This document shows, in pieces, positions 1-11,135 of a stretch of 64,000 bases of DNA. How positions within the stretch are numbered: position 1 is the stretch's first letter; every line of letters starts with the position of its first letter. The stretch comes from Eutreptiella sp. 'Long Island Sound 2002' (lineage: Eukaryota; Euglenozoa; Euglenophyceae; Eutreptiales; Eutreptiaceae): positions 160,030,576 to 160,094,575 of the forward strand of contig OZ038378.1 of the NCBI GenBank assembly GCA_964036045.1, given 5' to 3'. Both the position numbers and the translations under genes were made by a program. The notes beneath the pieces are model-generated. The model was not told the DNA's origin. It did no database searches and saw only the letters and a program-made list of their open reading frames with translations.

Positions 1-1980
1 ACCTGTTTCCACTTGGTCCCACTTAGTCCTAATTTCCCCTAGTTTTCCCCACCTGTTTCCACTTGGTCCCACTTGGTCCCAATTTTTCCCACTTTTCCCC
101 ACCTGTTTCCACTTGGTCCCACTTAGTCCCAATGTCCCCCAGCTTTCCCCACCTGTTTCCACTTGGTCCCACTTGGTCCCAATTTTCCCCAGCTTTCCCC
201 ACCTGTTTCCACTTGGTCCAACTTAGTCCCAATTTTTCCCAGTTTTCCCCACGTGTTTCCACTTGGTCCAACTTAGTCCCAATTTTCCCCAGCTTTCCCC
301 ACCCGTTTCCACTTGGTCCCACTTGGTCCCAATTTTTCCCAGTTTTCCCCACCTGTTTCCACTTGGTCCCACTTAGTACCAATTTTTCCCAGTTTTCCCC
401 ACCTGTTTTCCACTTGGTCCCACTTAGTCCCAATTTTTCCCAGCTTTCCCCACCTGTTTCCACTTGGTCCCACTTAGTCCCAATTTCTCCCAATTTTCCC
501 CACCCGTTTCCCCTTGGTCCCACTTAGTCCCAATTTTTCCCAGTTTTCCCCACCTGTTTCCACTTGGTCCCACTTAGTCCCAATTTTCCCCAGTTTTCCC
601 CACCTGTTTCCACTTGGTCCCACTTAGTCCCAATTTTTCCAAGTTTTCCCCACCCGTTTCCACTTGGTCCCACTTAGTCACAATTTTTCCCAGTTTTCCC
701 CACCTGTTTCCACTTGGTCCCACTTAGTCCCAATTTTTCCCAGTTTTCCCCACCTGTTTCAACTTGGTCCCACTTAGTCCCAATTTTTCCCAGTTTTCCC
801 CACCTGTTTCCACTTGCTCCCACTTAGTCCCAATTTTCCCCAGCTTTCCCCACCTGTTTCCACTTGGTCCCACTTAGTCCCAATTTCTCCCAATTTTCCC
901 CACCCGTTTCCACTTGGTCCCACTTAGTCCCAATTTTTCCCAGTTTTCCCCACCTGTTTCCACTTGGTCCCACTTAGTCCCAATTTTTCCCAGCTTTCCC
1001 CACCTGTTTCAACTTGGTCCCACTTAGTCCCAATTTCTTCCAATTTTCCCCACCAGTTTCCACTTGGTCCCACTTAGTCCCAATTTTTCCCAGCTTTCCC
1101 CACCTGTTTCCACTTGGTCCCACTTAGTCCCAATTTTTACCAGTTTTCCCCAACTGTTTCCACTTGGTCCCACTTAGTCCCAATTTTCCCCAGTTTTCCC
1201 CACCTGTTTCGACTTGGTCCCACTTGGTCCCAGTTTTTCCCAGCTTTCCCCACCTGTTTCCACTTGGTCCCACTTAGTCCCAATTTTTCCCAGCTTTCCC
1301 CACCTGTTTCCACTTGGTCCCACTTGGTCCCAATTTTCCCCAGCTTTCCCCACCTGTTTCCACTTGGTCCCACTTAGTCCCAATTTTTCCCAGTTTGCCC
1401 CACCTGTTTCCACTTGGTCCAACTTAGTCCCAATTTTTCCCAGTTTTCCCCACCCGTTTCCACTTGGTCCAATTTAGTCCCAATTTTTCCCAGTTTTCCC
1501 ACGTGTTTCCACTTGGTCCCACTTAGTCCCAATTTTCCCCAGTTTTCCCCACCTGTTTCCACTTGGTCCCACTTAGTCCCAATTTTTCCCACGTTTCCCC
1601 ACCTGTTTCCACTTGGTCCCACTTGGTCCCAATTTTTCCCAGTTTTCCCCACCTGTTTCCACTTGGTCCCACTTAGTCCCATTTTTTCCCAGCTTTCCCC
1701 ACCTGTTTCCACTTGGTCCCACTTAGTTCCAATTTCTCCCAATTTTCCCCACCCGTTTCCACTTGGTCCCACTTAGTCCCAATTTTTCCCAGGTTTCCCC
1801 ACCTGTTTCCACTTGGTCACACTTGGGCCCAATTTTTCCCAGTTTTCCCCACCTGTTTCCACTTGGTCCCACTTGGTCCCAATTGTCCCCACTTTTCCCC
1901 ACCTGTTTCCACTTGGTCCCACTTAGTCCCAATTTTTCCCAGCTTTCCCCACCTGTTTCCATTTGGTCCCACTTCGTCCC

Positions 1981-4900
1981 AATTTCCCCAAGTTTTCCCC
2001 GCCTGTTTCCACTTGGTCCAACTTAGTCCCAATTTTTCCAAGTTTTCCCCACCCGTTTCCACTTGGTCCCACTTAGTCCCATTTTTTCCCAGTTTTCCCC
2101 ACCTGTTTCCACTTGGTCCCACCTAGTCCCAATTTTCCTCAGTTTTCCCCACCTGTTTCCACTTGGTCCCACTTAGTCCCAATTTTCCCCAGTTTTCCCC
2201 ACCTGTTTCCACTTGGTCCCACTTAGTCCCAATTTTTCCCAGTTTTCCCCACCTGTTTCCACTTGGTCCCACTTAGTCCCAATTTTCCCCAGCTTTCCCC
2301 ACCTGTTTCCACGTGGTCCCACTTAGTCCTAATTTTCCCCAATTTTCCCCACCTGTTTCCACTTGGTCCCACTTAGTCCCAATTTTCCCAAGTTTTCCCC
2401 ACCTGTTTCCACTTGGTCCCACTCAGTCCCAATTTTTCCCAGTTTTCCCCACCTGTTTCCACTTGGTCCGACTCATTCCCAATTTTTCCCAGTTTTCCCC
2501 ACCTGTTTCCACTTGGTCCCACTTAGTCCCAATTTTTCCCAATTTTCCCCACCTGTTTCCACTTGGTCCCACTTAGTCCCAATTTTCCCCAGTTTTCCCC
2601 ACCTGTTTCCACTTGGTCCCACTTAGTCCCAATTTTTCCCAGTTTTCCCCACCTGTTTCCACTTGGTCCAAGGTAGTCCCAATTTTTCCCAGTTTTCCCC
2701 ACCTGTTTCCACTTGGTCCCACTTAGTCCCAATTTTTCCCAGTTTTCCCCACCTGTTTCCACTTGGTCCCACTTAGTCCCAATTTTTCCCAGCTTTCCCC
2801 ACCTGTTTCCACTTGGTGCCACTTAGTCCCAATTTTTCCCAGTTTTCCCACCTGTTTCCACCTGGTCCCACTTGGTCCCAATTTTTCCCAGTTTTCCCCA
2901 CCTGTTTCCACTTGGTCCCACTTGTCCCAATTTCTCCTAGTTTCCCCCCCCTGTTTCCACTTGGTCCAACTTAGTCCCAATTTTCCCCAGTTTTCCCCAC
3001 CTATTTCCACTTGGTCCCACTTAGTCCCAATTTTCCCCAGTTTTCCCCACCTGTTTCCACTTGGTCCAACTTAGTCCCAATTTTCCCAAGTTTTCCCCAC
3101 CTGTCTCCACTTGGTCCAACTTAGTCCCAATTTTTCCAAGTTTTCCCGACCCGTTTCCACTTGGTCCCACTTAGTCCCAATTTTTCCCAGTTTTCCCCAC
3201 CTGTTCCCACTTGGTCCCACTTAGTCCCAATTTTCCTCAGTTTTCCCCACCTGTTTCCACTTGGTCCCACTTAGTCCCAATTTTCCCCAGTTTTCCCCAC
3301 CTGTTTCCACTTGGTCCCACTTAGTCCCAATTTTTCCCAGTTTTCCCCACCTGTTTCCACTTGGTCCCACTTAGTCCCAATTTTTCCCAGCTTTCCCCAC
3401 CTGTTTCCACGTGGTCCCACTTAGTCCTAATTTTCCCCAATTTTCCCCACCTGTTTCCACTTGGTCCCACTTAGTCCCAATTTTCCCAAGTTTTCCCCAC
3501 CTGTTTCCACTTGGTCCCACTTAGTCCCAATTTTTCCCAGTTTTCCCCACCTGTTTCTACTTGGTCCGACTCATTCCCAATTTTTCCCAGTTTTCCCCAC
3601 CTGTTTCCACTTGGTCCCACTTAGTCCCAATTTTTCCCAGGTTTCCCCACCTGTTTCCACTTGGTCCCACTTAGTCCCAATTTCCCCCAGTTTTCCCCAC
3701 CTGTTTCCACTTGGTCCCACTTAGTCCCAATTTTTCCCAGTTTTCCCCACCTGTTTCCACTTGGTCCAAGGTAGTCCCAATTTTTCCCAGTTTTCCCCAC
3801 CTGTTTCCACTTGGTCCCACTTAGTCCCAATTTTTCCCAGTTTTCCCCACCTGTTTCCACTTGGTCTCACTTAGTCCCAATTTTTCCCAGCTTTCCCCAC
3901 CTGTTTCCACTTGGTGCCACTTAGTCCCAATTTTTCCCAGTTTTCCCACCTGTTTCCACCTGGTCCCACTTGGTCCCAATTTTTCCCAGTTTTCCCCACC
4001 TGTTTCCACTTGGTCCCACTTGTCCCAATTTCTCCTAGTTTCCCCCCCCTGTTTCCACTTGGTCCAACTTAGTCCCAATTTTCCCCAGTTTTCCCCACCT
4101 ATTTCCACTTGGTCCCACTTAGTCCCAATTTTTCCCAGTTTTCCCCACTTGTTTCCACTTGGTCCAACTTAGTCCCAATTTTCCCAAGTTTTCCCCACCT
4201 GTCTCCACTTGGTCCAACTTAGTCCCAATTTTTCCAAGTTTTCCCCACCCGTTTCCACTTGGTCCCACTTAGTCCCAATTTTTCCCAGTTTTCCCCACCT
4301 GTTCCCACTTGGTCCCACTTAGTCCCAATTTTCCTCAGTTTTCCCCACATGTTTCCACTTGGTCCCACTTAGTCCCAATTTTTCCCAGCTTTCCCCACCT
4401 GTTTCCACGTGGTCCCACTTAGTCCCATTTTTCCCCAATTTTCCCCACCTGTTTCCACTTGGTCCCACTTAGTCCCAATTCTCCCCAGTTTTCCCCACCT
4501 GTTTCCACTTGGTCCCACTCAGTCCCAATTTTTCCCAGTTTTCCCCACCTGTTTCCACTTGGTCCCACTCATTCCCAATTTTTCCCAGTTTTCCCCACCT
4601 GTTTCCACTTGGTCCCACTTAGTCCCAATTTGCTCCAGCTTTCCCCACCTGTTTCCACTTGGTCCCACTTAGTCCCAATTTTTCCCAGTTTTCCCCACCT
4701 GTTTCCACTTGGTCCCACTCAGCCCCAATTTTTCCCAGTTTTCCCCACCTGTTTCCACCTGGTCCCACTTGGTCCCAATTTTTCCCAGTTTTCCCCACCT
4801 GTTTCCAAATGGTCCCACTTGTCCCAATTTTTCCTAGTTTCCCCCCCCCTGTTTCAACTTGGTCCAACTTAGTCCCAATTTTCCCCAGTTTTCCCCACCT

Positions 4901-5100
4901 ATTTCCACTTGGTCCCACTTAGTCCCAATTTTTCCCAGTTTTCCCCACCTGTTTCGACTTGGTCCCACTTTGTCCCAATTTTTCCTAGTTTGCCCCACCT
5001 GTTTCCACTTGGTCCCACATAGTCCCTATTTCCCCCAATTTTCCCCACCTGTTTCCACTTGGTCCAAGTTAGTCCCAATTTTTCCCAGTTTTCCCCACCT
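1981..5100 (+). repeat. 1,098-bp higher-order repeat, about three copies
   Basis: Landmark cacgtggtcc occurs at 2,311, 3,409 and 4,407. Copy 1 is about 1,981-3,078, copy 2 about 3,079-4,176 and copy 3 starts about 4,177 and is partial. Copies 1 and 2 match at a constant offset of 1,098 bp through several rare variants, including ccaaggtag (2,668 and 3,766) and the ttggtgcc monomer. The start of copy 3 also sits 1,098 bp after copy 2 (cctgtctcc at 3,100 and 4,198), but copy 3 then lacks two monomers, so the landmark falls 998 bp later. The unit equals 22 monomers with two 49-bp ones. Confidence 0.88.
2601..2650 (-). other. Representative G-quadruplex motif within a consensus monomer
   Basis: Read on the minus strand, D5-D4-D3-D2 gives GGGG, a 6-base loop (AAAACT), GGG, a 7-base loop (AAAAATT), GGG, a 7-base loop (ACTAAGT), GGG. 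This meets the usual four-G-run rule with loops of 1-7 bases. The last loop to the next monomer's GGGG is about 17 bases, so one motif fits per monomer. Most monomers in the window keep it; variants with tcctag or ttccaag break one run. Whether it folds in vivo is not shown by sequence. Confidence 0.8.
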
Positions 5101-5999
5101 GTTTCCACTTGGTCCCACTCATTCCCAATTTTTCCCAGGTTTCCCCACCCGTTTCCACTTGGTCCCACTTAGTCCCAATTTTTCCCAGGTTTCCCCACCC
5201 GTTTCCACTTGGTCCCACTTAGTCCCAATTTTTCCCAGGTTTCCCCACCTGTTTCCACTTGGTCCCACTTGGTCCCAATTTTTCCCAGTTTTCCCCACCT
5301 GTTTCCACTTGGTCCCACCTAGTCCCAATTTTTCCCAGGTTTCCCCACCTGTTTCCACTTGGTCCCACTTAGTCGCAATTTCTCCCAATTTTCCCCACCC
5401 GTTTCCACTTGGTCCCACTTTGTGCCAATTTTTCCCAGTTTTCCCCACCTGTTTCCACTTGGTCCCAATTTTCCCCAGCTTTCCCCACCTGTTTCCACTT
5501 GGTCCAACTTAGTCCCAATTTTCCCCAGTTTTCCCCACCTGTTTCCACTTGGTCCCACTTGGTCCCAATTTTCCCCAGCTTTCCCCACCTGTTTCCACTT
5601 GGTCCAACTTAGTCCCAATTTTCCCCAGTTTTCCCCACCTGTTTCCACTTGGTCCAACTTAGTCCCAATTTTCCTCAGTTTTCCCCACATGTTTCCACTT
5701 GGTCCCACTTAGTCCCAATTTTTCCCAGTTTTCCCCACCTGTTTCCACTTGGTCCCACTTAGTCCCAATTTTTCCCAGTCTTCCCCATCTGTTTCCACTT
5801 GGTCCCACTTAGTCCCCGTTTTTGCCAGTTTTCCCCACCTGTTTCCACTTGGTCCCACTTAGTCCCAATTTTTCCCAGTTTTCCCCACCTGTTTCGACTT
5901 GGTCCCACTTTGTCCCAATTTTTCCTAGTTTGCCCCACTTGTTTCCACTTGGTCCCACATAGTCCCGATTTCCCCCAATTTTCCCCACCTGTTTCCACT

Positions 6000-7900
6000 T
6001 GGTCCCACTTAGTCCCCGTTTTTCCCAGTTTTCCCCACCTGTTTCCACTTGGTCCCACTTAGTCCCAATTTTCCCTAGTTTTCCCCACCCGTTTCCACTT
6101 GGTCCCACTTAGTCCCAATATTTCCCAGTTTTCCCCACCTGTTTCCACTTGGTGCCACTTAGTCCCAATTTTTCCCAGTTTTCCCCACCTGTCTCCACTT
6201 GGTCCCACTTAGTCCCCGTTTTTCCCAGTTTTCCCCACCTGTTTCCACTTGGTCCCACTTAGTCCCAATTTTCCCCAGTTTTCCCCACCCGTTTCCACTT
6301 GGTCCCACTTAGTCCCAATTTTCCTCAGTTTTCCCCACCTGTTTCCACTTGGTCCCACTTGGTCCCAATTTTCCCAGTTTTCCCCACCTGTTTCCACTTG
6401 GTCCCACTTAGTCCCAATTTTTCCCAGTTTCCCCACTTGTTTCCACTTGGTCCCACTTGTCCCAATTTTTTCCTAGTTTTCCCCCCCTGTTTCTACTTGG
6501 TCCAACTTAGTCACAATTTTTCCCAGGTATCCCCACCTGTGTCCACTTGGTCCCACTTGGCCCCAAAATTTTCCCACTTTTCCCCACCCGTTTCCACTTC
6601 GCCCCACTTAGTCCCAATTTTTCCCAGTTTTCCCCACCTGTTTCCACTTGGTCCCACTTAGTCCCAATTTTTCCCAGTTTTCCCCACCTGTTTCCACTTG
6701 GTCCCACTTAGTCCCAATTTTTCCGGGTTTTCCCCACCTGTTTCCACTTGGTCCCACTTAGTCCCAATTTTCCCTAGTTTTCCCCACCCGTTTCCACTTG
6801 GTCCCACTTAGTCCCAAGTTTTCCCAGTTTTGATCACCTGTTTCCACTTGGTCCCACTTAGTCCCAATTTTTCCCAGTTTTCCCCCACCTGTTTCCACTT
6901 GGTGCCACTTAGTCCCAATTTTTCCCAGTTTTCCCCACCTGTTTCCACTTGGTCCCACTTAGTCCCCGTTTTTCCCAGTTTTCCCCACCTGTTTCCACTT
7001 GGTCCCACTTCGTCCCAATTTTCCCTAGTTTTCCCCACCCGTTTCCACTTGGTCCCACTTAGTCCCAATTTTTCCCAGTTTTCCCCGCCTGTTTCCACTT
7101 GGTGCCACTTAGTCCCAATTTTTCCTAGTTTTCCCCACCTGTTTCCACTTGGTCCCACTTAGTCCCCGTTTTTCCCAGTTTTCCCCACCTGTTTCCACTT
7201 GGTCCCACTTAGTCCCAATTTTTCCCAGTTTTCCCCACCCGTTTCCACTTGGTCCCACTTGGTCCCAATTTTCCTCAGTTTTCCCCACCTGTTTCCACTT
7301 GGTCCCACTTGGTCCCAATTTTCCCAGTTTTCCCCACCTGTTTCCACTTGGTCCCACTTAGTCCCAATTTTTCCCAGTTTCCCCACCTGTTTCCACTTGG
7401 TCCCACTTGTCCCAATTTTTTCCTAGTTTTCCCCCCCTGTATCCACTTGGTCCAACTTAGTCACAATTTTCCCCAGGTTTCCCCACCTGTTTCCACTTGG
7501 TCCCACTTGGTCCCAAATTTTTCCCACTTTTCCCCACCCGTTTCCACTTCGCCCCACTTAGTCCCAATTTTCCCCAGTTTTCCCCACCTGTTTCCACTTG
7601 GTCCCACTTGGTCCCAATTTTCCCCAGCTTTCCCCACCTGTTTCCACTTGGTCCAACTTAGTCCCAATTTTTCCCAGTTTTCCCCACCTGTTTCCACTTG
7701 GTCCCACTTAGTCCCAATTTTTCCCAGTTTTCCCCACCTGTTTCCACTTGGTCCCACTTAGTCCCAATTTTCCCTAGTTTTTCCCACCTGTTTCCACTTG
7801 GTCCCACTTAGTCCCAATTTTTCCCAGTTTTCCCCACCCGTTTCCACTTGGTCCCACTTAGTCCCAATTTTCCCTAGTTTTGCCCACCTGTTTCCACTTG
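6000..7900 (+). repeat. 950-bp higher-order repeat, two copies
   Basis: Segments around 6,060-6,650 and 7,010-7,600 match at a constant offset of 950 bp (19 monomers). Shared landmarks are ccctagtttt, a ttggtgcc monomer, tccccgtttt, a short monomer pair with tcctag and a C-run, tcacaattt, and a ttcgcccc monomer. The two copies differ at several scattered bases, for example gtatcccc against gtttcccc and ggccccaaaa against ggtcccaaa. Outer boundaries are approximate because flanking monomers are close to consensus. Confidence 0.8.
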
Positions 7901-8199
7901 GTCCCACTTAGTCCCAATTTTTCCCAGTTTTCCCCACCTGTTTCCACTTGGTTCCACTTGGTCCCAATTTTCCCAGTTTTCCCCACCTGTTTCCACTTGG
8001 TCCCACTTAGTCCCAGTTTTTCCCAGTTTTCCCACCTGTTTCCACTTGGTCCCACTTGGTCCCAATTTTTCCCACTTTTCCCCACCTGTTTCCACTTCGC
8101 CCCACGTAGTCCCAATTTTTCCCAGTTTTCCCCACCTGTTTCCACTTGGTCCCACTTGGTCCCAATTTTCCCCAGCTTTCCCCACCTGTTTCCACTTGG

Positions 8200-9570
8200 T
8201 CCAACTTAGTCCCAATTTTTCCCAGTTTTCCCCACCTGTTTCCACTTGGTCCAACTTAGTCCCAATTTTTCCAAGTTTTCCCCACCCGTTTCTACTTGGT
8301 CCCACTTAGTCCCAATTTTCCCAGTTTTCCCCACCTGTTTCCACTTGGTCCCACTCAGTCCCAATTTTTCCCAGTTTTCCCCACCTGTTTCCACTTGGTC
8401 CCACTTAGTCCCAATTTTTCCCTGTTTTCCCCACCTGTTTCGACTTGGTCCCACTTAGTCCCAATTTTTCCCAGTTTTCCCACCTGTTTCCACCTGGTCC
8501 CACTTGGTCCCAATTTTTCCCAGTTTTCCCCACCTGTTTCCACTTGGTCCCACTTAGTCCCAATTATTCCTAGTTCCCCCCCCCCCTGTTTCCACTTGGT
8601 CCCACTCAGTCCCAATTTTTCCCAGTTTTCCCCACCTGTTTCCACTTGGTCCCACTTAGTCCCAATTTTTCCCAGTTTTCCCACCTGTTTCCACCTGGTC
8701 CCACTTGGTCCCAATTTTTCCCAGTTTTCCCCACCTGTTTCCACTTGGTCCCACTTAGTCCCAATTTTCCCCAGTTTTCCCCACCTGTTTCCACTTGGTC
8801 CCACTCAGTCCCAATTTTTCCCAGTTTTCCCACCTGTTTCCACTTGGTCCCACTTAGTCCCAATTTTCCTCAGTTTTCCCCACGTGTTTCCACTTGGTCC
8901 CACTTGGTCCCAATTTTCCCAGTTTTCCCCACCTGTTTCCACTTGGTCCCACTTAGTCCCAGTTTTTCCAAGTATTCCCACCTGTTTCCACCTGGTCCCA
9001 CTTGGTCCCCAATTTTTCCCACTTTTCCCCACCTGTTTCCACTTCGCCCCACTTAGTCCCAATTTTTCCCAGTTTTCCCCACCTGTTTCCACTTGGTCCC
9101 ACTTGGTCCCAATTTTCCCCAGCTTTCCCCACCTGTTTCCACTTGGTCCAACTTAGTCCCAATTTTTCCCAGTTTTCCCCACCTGTTTCCACTTGGTCCA
9201 ACTTAGTCCCAATTTTTCCCAGTTTTCCCCACCTGTTTCCACTTGGTCCAACTTAGTCCCAATTTTTCCAAGTTTTCCCCACCCGTTTCCACTTGGTCCC
9301 ACTTAGTCCCAATTTTCCCAGTTTTCCCCACCTGTTTCCACTTGGTCCCACTCAGTCCCAATTTGTCCCAGTTTTCCCCACCTGTTTCCACTTGGTCCCA
9401 CTTAGTCCCAATTTTTCCCAGTTTTCCCCACCTGTTTCGACTTGGTCCCACTTAGTCCCAATTTTTCCCAGTTTTCCACCTGTTTCCACCTGGTCCCACT
9501 TGGTCCCAATTTTTCCGAGTTTTCCCCACCTGTTTCCACTTGGTCCCACTTGTCCCAATTTTTCCTAGTT
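8200..9570 (+). repeat. 997-bp higher-order repeat, two partial copies
   Basis: Segments starting near 8,206 and 9,203 match at 997 bp. They share ttccaagtttt followed by acccgtttc, a short fused D3/D5, actcagtccc, a D1 with ttcgactt, and the acctggtccc / tcctag cassette. The copies part after the cassette near 8,570 and 9,570. In the first copy the C-run after tcctag reaches 11 C (8,576-8,586). Confidence 0.75.
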
Positions 9571-10200
9571 TCCCCCCCCCTGTTTCCACTTGGTCCCACT
9601 CAGTCCGAATTTTTCCCAGTTTTCCCCACCTGTTTCCACTTGGTCCCACTTAGTCCCAATTTTTCCCAGTTTTCCCCACCTGTTTCCACTTGGTCCCACT
9701 CAGTCCCAATTTTTCCCTGTTTTCCCCACCTGTTTCCACTTGGTCCCACTTAGTCCCAATTTTTCCCAGTTTTCCCCACCTGTTTCCACTTGGTCCCACT
9801 TAGTCCCAATTTTCCTCAGTTTTCCCCACGTGTTTCCACTTGGTCCCACTTGGTCCCAATTTTCCCAGTTTTCCCCACCTGTTTCCACTTGGTCCCACTT
9901 AGTCCCAGTTTTTCCCAGTTTTCCCACCTGTTTCCACCTGGTCCCACTTGGTCCCAATTTTTCCCACTTTTCCCCACCTGTTTCCACTTCGCCCCACTTA
10001 GTCCCAATTTTTCCCAGTTTTCCCCACCTGTTTCCACTTGGTCCCACTTGGTCCCAATTTTCCCCAGCTTTCCCCACCTGTTTCCACTTGGTCCAACTTA
10101 GTCCCAATTTTTCCCAGTTTTCCCCACCTGTTTCCACTTGGTCCCACTTAGTCCCAATTTTTCCCAGTTTTCCCCACCTGTTTCCACTTGGTCCCACCCA

Positions 10201-11135
10201 CTTAGTCGCAATTTTTCCCTGTTTTCCCCACCTGTTTCGACTTGGTCCCACTTAGTCCCAATTTTTCCCAGTTTTCCCACCTGTTTCCACCTGGTCCCAC
10301 TTGGGCCCAATTTTTCCCAGTTTTCCCCACCTGTTTCCACTTGGTCCCACTTAGTCCCAATTTTCCTCAGTTTTCCCCACGTGTTTCCACTTGGTCCAAC
10401 TTAGTCCCAATTTTTCCCAGTTTTCCCCACCTGTTTCCACTTGGTCCACCTTAGTCCCAATTTTTCCAAGTTTTCCCCACCCGTTTCCACTTGGTCCCAC
10501 TTAGTCCCAATTTTCCCAGTTTTCCCCACGTGTTTCCACTTGGTCCCACTCAGTCCCAATTTTTCCCAGTTTTCCCCACCTGTTTCCACTTGGTCCCACT
10601 TAGTCGCAATTTTTCCCTGTTTTCCCCACCTGTTTCGACTTGGTCCCACTTAGTCCCAATTTTTCCCAGTTTTCCCACCTGTTTCCACCTGGTCCCACTT
10701 GGGCCCAATTTTTCCCAGTTTTCCCCACCTGTTTCCACTTGGTCCCACTTAGTCCCAATTTTCCTCAGTTTTCCCCACGTGTTTCCACTTGGTCCAACTT
10801 AGTCCCAATTTTTCCCAGTTTTCCCCACCTGTTTCCACTTGGTCCACCTTAGTCCCAATTTTTCCAAGTTTTCCCCACCCGTTTCCACTTGGTCCCACTT
10901 AGTCCCAATTTTCCCAGTTTTCCCCACCTGTTTCCACTTGGTCCCACTCAGTCCCAATTTTTCCCAGTTTTCCCCACCTGTTTCCACTTGGTCCCACTTA
11001 GTCGCAATTTTTCCCAATTTTCCCACCTGTTTCCACCTGGTCCCACTGGGGCCCAATTTTTCCCAGTTTTCCCCACCTGTTTCCACTTGGTCCCACTTAG
11101 TCCCAATTTTCCTCAGTTTTCCCCACGTGTTTCCA
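10201..11135 (+). repeat. 398-bp higher-order repeat, about 2.3 copies
   Basis: The rare variant cttagtcgca occurs at 10,201, 10,599 and 10,997, exactly 398 bp apart. The unit is eight monomers, two of them 49 bp. Copies share ttccctgttt, ttcgactt, the acctggtccc D2, a gggcccaat D3, cctcagtttt, cacgtgtttcc and ccaccttag in the same order. The third copy ends near 11,135, where ttgatccc replaces the expected variant. Very few differences separate copies 1 and 2, so this looks like one of the youngest amplifications in the window. Confidence 0.88.

Larger units (their letters stand above)
1431..6147 (+). repeat. Left member of a long-range duplicated satellite block
   Basis: This block returns in direct orientation at about 59,881-63,950. 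Shared rare variants in the same order include D3 aatttagtcc (1,471 and 59,921), aattgtcccc (1,881 and 60,431), cacgtggtcc with tcct (2,311 and 60,811), aatttgctcc, a 40-bp monomer (5,447 and 63,100) and aatatttccc (6,117 and 63,920). The offset changes along the block: 58,450, 58,550, 58,500, 57,454, 57,503, 57,653, 57,803. The left member is about 650 bp longer, mainly because it carries one extra 1,098-bp unit. Left of 1,431 and right of about 6,147 the two copies no longer share variants. Confidence 0.9.

Noticed and set aside
8576-8586. C-run as a functional polypyrimidine or regulatory element
   Set aside because: The run lies in the recurrent tcctag cassette and varies from about 7 to 11 C between copies, which fits slippage or sequencing error in a homopolymer.
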